Shown here one piece after another: positions 1 to 10,400 of a stretch of DNA of 64,000 nucleotides. The DNA is from Strigamia acuminata (lineage: Eukaryota; Arthropoda; Chilopoda; Geophilomorpha; Linotaeniidae), in contig OX442314.1 of assembly GCA_949358305.1 (NCBI GenBank), forward strand, positions 40,744,581 through 40,808,580, in the 5' to 3' direction. A program made the translations under genes and the position numbers. Below the pieces are notes generated by a model that ran no database searches, was not told where the DNA came from, and saw only the letters and a program-made list of their open reading frames with translations. Position 1 is the stretch's first letter. Each line of letters begins with the position of its first letter.

Positions 1-2112
1 TCGGATGATGTACTTGATACTGTTATTGTTTGTCCTCTAGAAAGATCAATGTGATCAATCTATGTTTTGTAGTGCAAAAGAAAAAAATTCTTGAGTTTAC
101 TTCCACACAATGGACACACATTGCTGCGAGAAAGCCAAAGCTTCTACGAAAACTCTGCAAAGATTGGACCCGCCGAGGATGCAACAGTTAGACTCGTGCG
201 GGCCCACAATTCTCTTATTTTGTTAGGAGATAATTAATACAGAGATTTGATGCTAAGCAGAAACCGTTTTGAACCGTTTAAACCCAAATTTCTTTCCAAT
301 ATTGAGCATGGAATGTAATGAAGACCTGGAAAATTCATATTTCTTTCAAATTATTTTGAATTACTCGCAGGAATGAAAAAAGAATATCAAGTGGTGGATT
401 GGAAGAAGAAACAACAGAATCTGCATCAATTCAGTGATTGACCTCAATAGTTTTGCTAAAGGGTCATTTAGTTAAGCAAAAATCTAAAGGAGTTGGAAAT
501 AGCAAATTCGAATGTGTGCACCATTAAAAATGTAGAATAACGAAAAGAAAAATGTATTTTTTACAACATTCCTTCTTGAAAATTGTAAATGCCACATTCC
601 TTCTTGACTGCGGGCTAACAATACAATGAGAATTGTAAATGCCACATTCCTTCTTGAATGCGGGCTAACAATACAACTAGATGATGTGACAGAAATTTTC
701 AAATGACCAGAGCTCTCTTCTGGTTTCACCGAGACAAGTAATGTGCTCAGTTTATCCAGGGGTGACCACGTGGAGGTAGAGAGTTGGATTTTACACCCCC
801 GCGAACAAATCAATTCATGGCTTTGAACAATTATATGCACAGTCTTTGTCAGGAATGTGAAGTTTCAGCACCCAATCACATGTGCCTTACAAGGAAAAGT
901 AATGACTGGAATTTTCTTTTCCCGAAAGGAAAAGGCTAAAAATACTATACATACCAATTTTGTTTTTCTGTTGGGTGTCTAATAAAACGTTTATTTTCAG
1001 AAAATTCGCATTTTCATGGTCCTGGGATAACTATGACGATGGAAAGAAAATATTTCGAGACGAACCAATCGATGTCGTACAACAGACTGAAAAGAAATGC
1101 AGAAACTAATCAAAAAATCATTATAGTTTTTTTAAAAAAAAATAAAGTAAAAGCTGCAGATTATTATTAAAATATTGCATGGAAGAATGCAACCCGAAAA
1201 CGACGCCAATAAATCGAGCAGCGCAATTACTAAGAATTGATCGGGAAATTGATGAATCACTTTCGGTCGCGAAAATTGTCAATTTTAGTAAAAAATATTC
1301 ACAGATATTTCAGCCCAAAAACATCATCTGATTAATATTGATGTATTTGCAGCTAGTTTTATCCAAAATATATCAAATTAAATTGATAGTTTGTCAAGTT
1401 TAACGATACCTGAATGATTTTTCGTGTTGCCGGGATGAAAATCATCAAAATTCTATCAAATGCCATCTCAAACAATAATTCCAACTACGCAGAGAAAATC
1501 AGACAGCCACTAAAGAAAAAAACAAGATAACTGTGAACAATGAGAACAAAATTAAACTTAAAAACGTTACCACCACGGAAATACATCGACCTTCCATTGT
1601 CCACACGCTTTGAAAACGACTACGGGGTCGACAGGCGGAAGCCCAAAGTTTCGTGGTTCGTGAGAGAACAAATCTCGGTACATAAGCTGTGCGCTTGCAG
1701 CGCTTGCAGCGCTTGCAGTGATAAACACGATACCTTTACAAGGCATGGTATTTTGTTTCTTTGCGCAGAAACAAGTTGTTTTTCCACTTGATCGAGGTTC
1801 AAGGGAAAGGATGTACGGATACTAACCTTCAACAAGCAGCAACAAATTCGATATATTTATGCAAAACTCGTTTCTGTTGCTTATTTCAAATGATAAACCA
1901 CTTTTATTAAAATGTGCTCAAACTAAAAACTTTTGTAGAAATTGATTTTTGAGTTAAAAAATCAAGTAGGACCTACGACTACAGCATCTTGACTAGGTTG
2001 CAAGCATGTACTGCAGGTGAAAAATATTTTGAATAAATTGAAAAAAAATCTCATTTTGCAATAAAAATAAATGTAAAATTTTAGAAAATGATGATAATAT
2101 ACATAATTTTAA
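1..2112. other. AT-rich non-coding block at left edge of copy A
   Basis: No supported gene is seen apart from one doubtful small ORF. ATG at 1540 opens an 83-codon frame to 1791, containing a 9-bp tandem triplet (CGCTTGCAG x3) that encodes an Ala-Cys-Ser repeat. The identical frame exists at 43821-44072. It has no recognisable domain, and a competing frame is open on the other strand, so I do not call it a gene. The 50-bp doublet at 581-680 is the only other structure. Confidence 0.6.
581..680. repeat. Tandem duplication of a 50-bp unit
   Basis: A unit beginning AATTGTAAATGCCACATTCC occurs at 581-630 and again at 631-680 with a few differences. The same doublet is found in the second segmental copy at 42862-42961, so it predates that duplication. 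No coding role is seen. Confidence 0.85.
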
Positions 2113-2889
2113 TTACTTTTGAATTTTTGCACCTTTCTTCTCATTGGTGACTATTCTGGACGCTTTGAGCGTTACTCTCGTTGCATTTACAGCCAAAACT
2201 GCACTAGTAGCGTCCATGAATGTGGCACGCTTTTGCGTCGCTGCAATCGCGTCGGCTTTTGCACCTATGACTTCAGCCAACAATTTTAATTCAGCGGTTC
2301 GTTCGAAAACTCGACGCTGATGAAACTTTTTCCAGGTCTCCTCTTGTTCCGACACCTCGTTATTGAATTGCCGGCTGCAAACTCCCATCCAGAACTCGTC
2401 AGTTTTGCCAAGTAGATAAGGATTAATCGTCTCCACTTGGCTCAACTGTTAAGCCGTGCACTTGCACATGTAAGGGCTCAACTCGTCAAAACTCAGCGCC
2501 TTAATTTGTGACCAGCTGCCCCAGCAGGCTGATCACTCACCTGCAGCACAGGAGCTGTGTTACTGACGTTACTGTATGTCGGAAATTTTTTTAACACACA
2601 AGCTGTTTGTGCCTTAGCCTAACCTTTAACCTTATACTTCGACTACTCCTCGTTACGGACCCAATTAACATCCTTCCATCATCTTCTTCAGGTGTTTTTT
2701 CTAGATTGTGGTGACCTCAAATACACACATTTGAGTGAGCATCATATTTCCTGAATTGTTTAAAAATAAGAATAAATATCATTTTATGTTTTGTTTCAAC
2801 GTATGTTGAAATAAAACATATTTCACATATTAATAAATAAACAACACAATATTGCTCCAACAAAGTAATATTTTGTGCCAAGTACAGCT
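1860..2889 (-). repeat. 1-kb repeat family with degenerate ORF, copy 1
   Basis: This stretch recurs at 44141-45170 and, diverged, at 30466-31859. On the minus strand it holds a frame (2113-2445) for a lysine- and glutamate-rich helical protein of unknown family. Here the frame has no ATG and an upstream in-frame TAA. The copy at 30666-31046 has CAA (Gln) in place of that stop and a longer frame, so the stop is a secondary lesion. It is probably a transposon-derived sequence. I recognise no domain. Confidence 0.7.
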
Positions 2890-2954
2890 TGGAAACAGTA
2901 CCATGTGAACCACGTGCAAGGGGCAGGCTACAGCATAGACAGCAGACCGTTAGG

Positions 2955-3554
2955 CAGAACAACAATGTTGCATGACATGAAGGTCAACAAGATGAAGACA
3001 TATTTCAATAATCCTGCTGATGAAACCAAAAGAATCTGGGTTTTTATGACATTCCAAATTTGCGGAAACAGTTACGAAACTATTTTTTAGATCCTGGATT
3101 CATATTGGCCGACGAAAAAATTATAACAAAAGAAGTGATTCGTCAGTTGCTGCTTAAAAGTTATGGTGAGCACAGATTGGGTTGTCACATTAGTGAGCAT
3201 TAGTGAGACGACATTGCTGCGGCCTTATCAGTGCGAGCAGTCTCACGAAGAGCATATGCACATTTAAGGAATATTGGATACTCATTTCCTGGCTTATCTA
3301 CTCTTCGCAGATGGACCAGAAATTTTATGTGCAGGCCAGGTATCCTTTGGGATGTCCTAACAATCATACAAAAGCAAACTGCTGGTTTCAATGAACGGTA
3401 GAAGATGTGCATTTTATCATTTGATGAAATGAATGTAGATGCACGTATATGCTACGACCAAACATTGGACAAAATTTTGGGGCCTCATAGCAATGTACAG
3501 GTTTATGATCAGAGGACTGATAAAATAATTGGAAGCAGGCGATATACTACGATT
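2955..3554 (+). pseudogene. P-element transposase relic, left part (copy A)
   Basis: Translated pieces match the RNase H-like core of P-element/THAP9 transposases. At 2955-3205 lies a late segment (NPADETKRI, then a frameshifted IPNLRKQLRNYFLD and a HISE stretch). At 3206-3554 lies an early segment (DDIAAALSVRAVSRRAY, FPGLSTLRRW, CILSFDEMNV). The late part therefore precedes the early part. Stops and frameshifts make it non-functional. LTR element 1 inserted at 3555 between the bases equivalent to 45838 and 45839. The FDEMNV motif region carries the first catalytic Asp of this family. Confidence 0.85.
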
Positions 3555-4162
3555 TGTCGTAACCTTGGTTCCGGTAAATAAACTTACACAATATCTTACT
3601 AATAAACCTTTTATTTCACACTTGTAATACAATAGTAATAATACTTAAGGTTGGTCTCGGATCCTTGTTGGTCTGATACGATTGTTGCTGCACGGCAGTC
3701 TTACACGTGGCTTCTACTGTTGTCTAGGGTAATGGCGTCTGGCGAAACACGTGTTCGCAAACGCTTCGCTTCGGGAGATATTACAATCGTAGTATTGCTA
3801 CGATAATATCTGTGACTTCTGATTTATAGATGTAATTGGCAACGGGCATCGATCCTCTATCAATCCGGTAAAACGGCCTGACGGTGAGGTGGTGATGCTA
3901 ATGTTGCTCTGGTATCTATAAAGTGGGGGTTTCCGGTCAGACACGGGTTTAAATACTGGCTGGACCGGAAATGACGTATTCGCATAAATCCGGAGAATTA
4001 TGCAAATTTATGACGTTGTCACGTCAGTCCCGCAGAAACGGTAAAACTAGTATAGCTAGTTTTCCCGCAATAATCTGACAATCTTTTTACTATCAATATT
4101 AAAATCACTATTTATTAGGTTATGATTAATTAAAACACTCTTGTGACCTCGTGGTCACCACA
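3555..4162 (-). repeat. 3' LTR of element 1
   Basis: 608 bp, TGTCGTAACC at one end and GTCACCACA at the other. On the minus strand it holds an AATAAA signal (plus-strand TTTATT at 3610-3615) and a TATTTAAA box at 3948-3955. It differs from the right LTR at least near GTCTGATAC/GTCGGATAC, CTGACGGTG/CTGACAGTG and CACGGGTTT/CACGTGTTT. Confidence 0.96.
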
Positions 4163-4176
4163 CGTCCCCTCCTCAG
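4163..4176 (-). other. Polypurine tract, element 1
   Basis: Immediately before the 3' LTR the minus strand reads CTGAGGAGGGGACG, the expected purine-rich primer for plus-strand DNA synthesis. Confidence 0.85.
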
Positions 4177-4235
4177 CAATGTTGTTGGGGGATTTACAAT
4201 AAAACAACAAACATTGCGAAAACTCAAAGTTGGAT

Positions 4236-6797
4236 TTAGTTCGCTTCTTTCTCAGATGATCCCTGGGGAACGTCCGGAGGCGGAGGTGGAGGTAATTCTT
4301 CGGTTACAGGTGGTTCAGCCATCTTCGAAGTTGCTGGTTTAGTGAGCGGCGGAGTAGAAGTAAGGCGTGACGAGCGATCGCTTGGGTCCTCGAATTCTCC
4401 AATAAAATATCGGTCGTGACCGCCAACCGGTTCGTACGCTGCGCCAACTCGCTCGTGAATCCAAATACGCGAAAGGAAGGGAGCTAGGCCCTGGTTCGTG
4501 TGGTGGATCTTCTGGGCCTCGGCTGGAGTCTTTGGGGCACGGTGGGCGCGTAACAGACGTTGGTGTTGAATGAAATCGACGCCCGGACCCGCTTCGAGAG
4601 TTCGTTCCATCCACACATAAAGCGAATGACCATGATCGCTTGATTTCTTAATTTTGTCCTTCGTTCCCTGGGTCATTGTCAAGCTCGGATAATATGTCTT
4701 CAGATGTGCATCAATCGGAGGTAACGGCTTTGGCTCTATCTTTTTCTTGGGCCGCAGGATCTTCGGTTTTGTTTTCGTCTTTCGGACGACTGCTTTCGCG
4801 CCCTCGATCGGGACTAGTCCCTCGGGAAACCTGATCGTCTCCGCTGGGGTGGCCGTCGGGACTGTCTGGCTCACCGCAGTCTCAGGAAGAGGTTCGTTGG
4901 TTAGTACGACCGGTTCGCTTTGTGGTAAAGCCACAGCTCGGACTACTTGATACGATCGTTCTGGGTCGGTATCTTCCGCAATCAATTGCGCGCGAACCTG
5001 GATACAGGAAGGAACCAATTTTAGCCATCGCTCGACGAGAGCGGGAGGCAGCTGAAAACTTTCATGCGCGACGACCGCCCAGGCCGCCAGTGCTACACGG
5101 GCGTTTCTGAACGTAGACGCGGCCAGCACAAGCGACATCATGTCGGTGATTACGACTGTCGTTCGGGCCATTCGTGACGGGTGATCCCGTCCAGGGCTGT
5201 TGGTGAACTCGATGGCTGCACCTCGGATATTCGTTACTGCGGTCTGCATCGTTCTGGCTTGGTAGTCATCGATGTCGGACACCATCTCTTTTGCTTGCTC
5301 GATCGTGGTTGTATCGAGGAACGACTGTAATTCATACGCGGTTGGGTCAAACTGGGTTGTGGCTCGAGTGTCCGAAGACCTGTTATTGGGGGGTGGTCTT
5401 GAAGGCGTCTGATTGATTTCGTCGATTCTAACCACGGCAGCTTGTCTTGAGTTAATTAAAACTCGTTGAACGTCGGGTTCGGGCTCATCCCAAACAATCG
5501 GCGTTCTCGACGTGGAAATTTCGCTTCGCGTTTCTTCCGGTACGGCCGGGAAATTGGGTCCAAAACGATCTTGTCGTCGTTTGAGTTGGTCAAATGAACT
5601 CAGCGCTGTCGGGACTCCGATGATCACAGTCTTACGGAATGCGCTGGGTAGACTAGAAGGTACGCTACTAATTGGTTTTGCTGGCGCCTTGATGAATGCG
5701 CTCGGTACCGATGTTACACTCATCTCGATTGATTTGGTCGGTCGATAGACGGGTTTCGATTGTTCGTTCTTGACTTTCAGGACGGCTGCTACCATATCGG
5801 CTTCGGTGTAAAGTTTTTCTTGTTCGGGTACGATCATCGGCTCTACCGATTGTTCGTGTTCGATTGTCATCGGCACTTCTTGACGAACTTCCACTTGCAA
5901 AGTTTCTACTTCATCGACTTCACGTGATTTCTCAAAGCGTCTCCATGTTTCTGCTCGTGGCCTCGATAACCTGAGGCATCCGCGTTGGTTCGGTCGATTT
6001 CTGGAGTAGCGGTATGTCTCGACTTCTCGTGGTCTCTCGACTCTGGGCTCTCGTCGCGGTGAGGGTTCTCGAGCGTGTCGGTAATAAACTCGAGGATGAG
6101 ACTGCGATCGATCTTGCGTGTTGTACGACGTGCTTGGCTGATCCAGGCGTCGTCGTTTGTTGTCGTGTGTGTTATTTAATAATTCGCTCGAGAGTCGCTT
6201 CTCCGCTTTCTGTCGCTTGCGCCCAAAGATGCCCAGGTAGTGGAGCTGGTGCATTGCTTTCTGTGAGGTGATAAATCCGTGTTCGGGTCGCCAATTGGGA
6301 ACGTCTGGTCTTTCTCCTCGAACCTGGCTTAACCAAGTTTTTATCTCATCTGTCGAATACCCTGCTGGTTTCAGTATTTTGAAGAGATCTCGATACGCCG
6401 TCCGTCTGACTTCGTTGTAATAGTCTCTGTGTATTTGTCGGCGTTCTTCGTCTGTAGCGGCGTTTTGCCACTTCTCGAGGACGGCCCACTCTTCGGGCTC
6501 GCTTGGATAGTCCTTTTCCAAAAACTTGTTTGGGAGCGGTGCTGGTGCGTCGTCGCGCTCTGGAATTTCAGTCCTCAGTGCGTCGCGCATCTTTTCTGGG
6601 AAGTAGTGTATCAGGGTCTCCTGACTTGCCCAAAATCGCGATCGGGCTCGGGATGAAGTGAGCCGAATTTTCCATGGTCCGGTGTCGACGTCGTCTTCTA
6701 ACGCTCTTCGAAATGGGGTCAGAATTTCGCTTCTCCAGAGTGTACCCGAAGATACGTTTTGCGGATCGATGGGTCCCCACGTAAGTTGGTGTTCCGG
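4236..6797 (-). CDS. ORF3 main exon, element 1: env-position protein of unknown function
   Basis: 853 codons after a CATTACTCAG acceptor. The frame is open and homologous to element 3 well upstream of the first ATG at 6590, which rules that ATG out as the true start. Conserved N-terminal block: LTWGPIDP, PWKIR, ETLIHYFPEKM, TDEERRQIHRDYY, HGFITSQKAMHQLH, FGRKRQKAEKRL. Then come an Arg/Pro-rich linker, a helical block (ATTFRNARVALAAW is the homologous kind; here STFRNARVALAAWAVVAHE), and a C-terminal block (SLYVWMERTLEAG, FIQHQRLLRAHRAP, IHHTNQGLAPFLSRIW). It has no signal peptide, transmembrane segment or furin-like site, so it is not a classical envelope protein. A nucleic-acid or particle role is a guess. 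Confidence 0.88.
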   Translation of the reverse strand, partial: PEHQLTWGPIDPQNVSSGTLWRSEILTPFRRALEDDVDTGPWKIRLTSSRARSRFWASQETLIHYFPEKMRDALRTEIPERDDAPAPLPNKFLEKDYPSEPEEWAVLEKWQNAATDEERRQIHRDYYNEVRRTAYRDLFKILKPAGYSTDEIKTWLSQVRGERPDVPNWRPEHGFITSQKAMHQLHYLGIFGRKRQKAEKRLSSELLNNTHDNKRRRLDQPSTSYNTQDRSQSHPRVYYRHAREPSPRREPRVERPREVETYRYSRNRPNQRGCLRLSRPRAETWRRFEKSREVDEVETLQVEVRQEVPMTIEHEQSVEPMIVPEQEKLYTEADMVAAVLKVKNEQSKPVYRPTKSIEMSVTSVPSAFIKAPAKPISSVPSSLPSAFRKTVIIGVPTALSSFDQLKRRQDRFGPNFPAVPEETRSEISTSRTPIVWDEPEPDVQRVLINSRQAAVVRIDEINQTPSRPPPNNRSSDTRATTQFDPTAYELQSFLDTTTIEQAKEMVSDIDDYQARTMQTAVTNIRGAAIEFTNSPGRDHPSRMARTTVVITDMMSLVLAASTFRNARVALAAWAVVAHESFQLPPALVERWLKLVPSCIQVRAQLIAEDTDPERSYQVVRAVALPQSEPVVLTNEPLPETAVSQTVPTATPAETIRFPEGLVPIEGAKAVVRKTKTKPKILRPKKKIEPKPLPPIDAHLKTYYPSLTMTQGTKDKIKKSSDHGHSLYVWMERTLEAGPGVDFIQHQRLLRAHRAPKTPAEAQKIHHTNQGLAPFLSRIWIHERVGAAYEPVGGHDRYFIGEFEDPSDRSSRLTSTPPLTKPATSKMAEPPVTEELPPPPPPDVPQGSSEKEAN

Positions 6798-7011
6798 CTG
6801 AGTAATGAATAATAAAAATTAGATTTTGTCACATTCCGAATTTGGATTCAAGATGGCGCCATGGTCGACCATGTGCTTTTTACACGTGTTGAATTTTAAA
6901 TAGTGGCTCGTGTAATTTTTCGTTTGTTGACATAAAGGTGTTTTCTTTTATGAATATTGTTTCACGTGTTTTCGTGGTTTAGCCACGAATTAAATTCTTT
7001 GTTAATTTTAC
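6798..7011 (-). other. ORF3 intron, element 1
   Basis: 214 nt between donor GTAAAA and acceptor TTACTCAG (minus strand). It contains a perfect 14-bp palindrome CATGGTCGACCATG near 6857-6870 and a TTCGTGG...CCACGAA hairpin near 6971-6990. Both have counterparts in the intron of element 3 (54189-54457), although intron sequence elsewhere differs. Confidence 0.65.
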
Positions 7012-7155
7012 CTTTTCGTTTCCATCGGGCTTTTCCCGATTTTCTTCTGGTTCAACCTCGTCCCATCTTGCGGGATCGTTCCATTCGTCTTCGCTCGGGT
7101 CCCGATCCATTTCTTCCTCCTCGTTGTCGGGTGATTGCTTCCAGTTTCTTCGCAT
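7012..7155 (-). CDS. ORF3 exon 1, element 1 (short acidic exon)
   Basis: 48 codons from ATG at 7155 (MRRNWKQ) to a donor G|GTAAAA at 7012/7011. It is rich in Glu and Asp. Element 3 has a matching exon (54458-54607, MRNDWKK, 50 codons) in the same place between pol and the large ORF, also ending in phase 0 at a GT donor. Joining in phase 0 to the acceptor before 6797 leaves the frame open. The pairing is inferred from the conserved exon start, acidic composition, splice signals and phase in both elements. Confidence 0.75.
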
Positions 7156-7402
7156 TTCTTGATTTAATTTGTTGGTTGCGATTTTTGTCAAGCACCTGTT
7201 GTCGTCGTGACAGAACGCGGAGTGCAAAGTTGAAAGGGTAGTCGAGGTTAGGTATCTTGATTGGCTTTCGTATGTAATACGTAGTTGATTGTTGGAGTCT
7301 CCTTGTGATTGTTTTTGTCCCTAGGAGGTCGGGGTAATTACGTCATATTGTTTTGTCGCTTTTGATTGGTTATGCCAACCATTTTGGATTTTTCTTGCTT
7401 TA

Positions 7403-10400
7403 TCATGTCCTCCCGGTGATTTTACCGTCCTTTATAAACGGGTTTGGTGCCTTTTTTCTTGTACTTTGTCGTGGTATAGGTTTCGGTATTTTACTTCTCG
7501 ATCGTGTGGATCTTTTAGTAATCTCTATTTCTTTTTCAGGAGTTTTAGGAGTTTCTTCGTTAACTGCTGCTTCCTCCCCTCCCAAATTTCCATCTGGGGC
7601 GCTAGTTAGTTCGGCGCTGTCTGGAGTTACGTGAGTCGTATTTTCGTTCAAGTCTGAAACGGTGGCGACGTCGTCGAACATATCTCGTATTATGGGCGAT
7701 GGAGATGGCTGCGTTTGGTCCTCGGCCCATTCTTCTTGTGGAAATTCCGGCAAGTAAGGCGTCAGTTCTCGAGCGTGGATTGATCGAAAATTTACATTAT
7801 CGGCCAAACGTTGTAGAGAAAATGCGTTCCCGCCGTGGGCTTTGGTAATTACGTATGGGCCGTCTCGTTTGTCGGCTAAGCCGGCATGAATCCCTTTATC
7901 TGCACTGGATAAAATGTGAGTGTCCTTCCATACGAGATCGTTGATTTTGAAATTACAAAATTGTGTGTTCTTTTCAGACTTTTTCACTCGTTCGCGCATG
8001 TCAAACACATGTGACATCATATGCTGGTAGGTTGCCGAAATTGCTTGTTCTAGCTGATGTACGTAGATGTGAGGATTTTTTGGATCGACTTTTCGAATTC
8101 CTTCTGGGATGCGTGGATCCCAGGGCACTCGTAGCTCTCGAGCGAAGTTGAGATAAGCCGGGGAAAAGCCGCGGTTTCTCGAAATGGTCGTTCGGATGCT
8201 AAATGCTATTTCTTTAAGGAACTCGTCCCACTTGGAATGTACGTCTGTGAAAATAGCAAGCGCATATTTTATGTCGCGGTTGAGGCGCTCCACGGGATTA
8301 GCCCGTGGGTTATACGTTGAAGTAAATGATGGTTGAATGTCGAATTGATTGCAGAAGTCCTTGTATAATCTTGATGCGAATTGTGGGCCATTATCGGAAA
8401 TTAATTTCCGTGGGAAGCCAAAATGTAACACGACTTCGTAAAGGCACTGGATTATTTTCTGCTTAGTCGGGTGGGCCATCGGATACAATTCTGGCCATCC
8501 TGTTGCGACATCCATGATCACGAGTATGTATTTGTGGCTATTTGCACTCGTTATTTTAGGGCCCATAAGGTCCACGCTCCAACAATCAAAGGGAGCGAAC
8601 GGTCCGAGTGATAAGTTCTCGTAGTTAGCCTTATTTCGAGGCTTGCAGGCTTGGCATCGTGGACAGTGTCGAATAAATCGTACGATGTCCCTTCTTATTT
8701 CGGGCCAATAGTACAGTTGACTGGCCCGATAGAGAGTTCTCGCCACGCCGGCGTGTCCGGCTAGAGGGTGGCCGTGTACCATCCACAGAATTTGTGTTCG
8801 AACTTTTCTCGGAATTACGACTTTAATCGAACTCCCCGACTCTGTCAAGTCGTCCCGAAAGTTCGGATGGTATTTTAAAAGTAGGCCATCGTCTATTAGA
8901 TAAGCGGATGCCTTAATTTTGAATTCTTCTCTGTGTTCTTCGCTGTAGACATCGCTAGGGAAAGTTTCGTTGGTCAAGTAGTCGTAGAATCTTTTACAGA
9001 AGGCGGTGTCGTTCTTCTGAGCTTCAATGAGCTCTTCGCGAGTAGGTGGGACACAGTTCGTGCCTTTACTCACGTGTGCAACGAAAGCTCGCACAAATTT
9101 ATCTGAGATTCTGGGTTCGATGGATAAGTCGTAATTTGGTCTGGCATCTTTTGCCGATTGATACGCCCTCATCCAATATCCGACGTATTTTTCATCGGAA
9201 GATTCCAACTTTTCTTTCGGCAGTTCATTCTGTTTTCTGAATTCCCACTTCCTGATCGGGGTGGGACAGTAAGCTATCCGGGAATCGTCGTCACCGTCGT
9301 CGTCTGGCTCGTCGGGTTCTGAGGCGGGAGCCCTAGAGAGCGCGTCGGCGACTGTGTTGTACTTCCCTGGTTTATACTCGATTTGTAAGTCGTAAGCCAT
9401 GAGCTCTAATTGCCATCGAGCCATCCGACCTGACGGTTCTTTAAGGCCCATGAACCACCTCAGTGCTTGATGGTCAGTCTGGACGGTAAATTTTGTGAAT
9501 TCGAGGTAAGGCCTGAATTTTCGGACTGCCCATACGATTGCTAAGCATTCGAGCTCGGTTGCTGAGTAATTTTTCTCGGCGGCTTGAATCTTCCGGCTGA
9601 TGAAGATTGTGGGTACTTCTTGTTGGGTACCGTCGATTTCGTGCATCTGCATTAACGCAGCTCCCAATCCGATTTTACTTGCATCCGTATGTAAGATAAA
9701 TTCGCGATTCAAGTCGGGAAGAGGGATGGTTTTGGTGTCGATTAGCATTTGTTTGATTTTGTCAAACGCTGCTTCGCAATGGTTGGTCCATTTAAATTTG
9801 ATTTCGGGGTCTTTCGGTGGGTCCTCTTTTGGATTTATTTTCTGGACTGTTTTTAGAAGATCGGTGATCGGGGCCGCGACTTCCGCTAAATGTGGCAGGA
9901 GTCGGCCAAAGAAATTTACCATTCCTAAAAAACGTTGTACCCCTTTCACGTCCGTAGGTGCCGGAAAATCGGTGATCGCTCGCACTTTCTTTGGGTCTAT
10001 GGATAAGCCATTGACTCCAACTTTGTATCCAAGAAACGCAAGTTCTTTTCGGCAAAACTGACTCTTTCCGGGGTGTACGTGGAGTCCAGCTTCGGCTAAA
10101 CGCCGTATTACTTCGTCGATGTGTCTGATGTGCTCGTCAAAGGTCTGGGAAACAATAATAATATCATCCAGATACGCCGAGGCGTACTTATGTAGCGCGT
10201 CGCCCAAAACCCTCTCGATTAATCGTTGAAATGTTGCCGGGGCATTCACTAGCCCAAATGGCATGACATTAAACATCAATCGGCCCATCGGGGACCAGAA
10301 AGCGGTTTTTTCTTTGTCTTCGTCACGGAGTTCGACCTGCCAATATCCTTTCGACAGATCCATCGTTGTTACCCATTTAAATGGGGCTAGTTCTCGAAGA

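Noticed and set aside
165-215. tRNA-like segment near GGACCCGCCGAGGATGCAAC
   Set aside because: I could not fold a cloverleaf with proper stems and found no A or B box pair.
484-840. 118-codon minus-strand frame, repeated at 42765-43121
   Set aside because: It lies across the 50-bp tandem doublet, has no domain, and is repeated only because the whole segment is duplicated.
2717-2965. 82-codon minus-strand hydrophobic frame (also 44998-45246)
   Set aside because: Low-complexity AT-rich sequence overlapping P-derived sequence on the other strand; no conserved domain.
4236-6590. ORF3 of element 1 as a retroviral envelope gene
   Set aside because: Position fits, but there is no signal peptide, transmembrane helix, fusion peptide or paired-Cys ectodomain.
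9600-10061. 153-codon plus-strand frame inside pol of element 1 and similar plus-strand frames over pol and gag of all elements
   Set aside because: Antisense shadows of strongly supported gag and pol frames.
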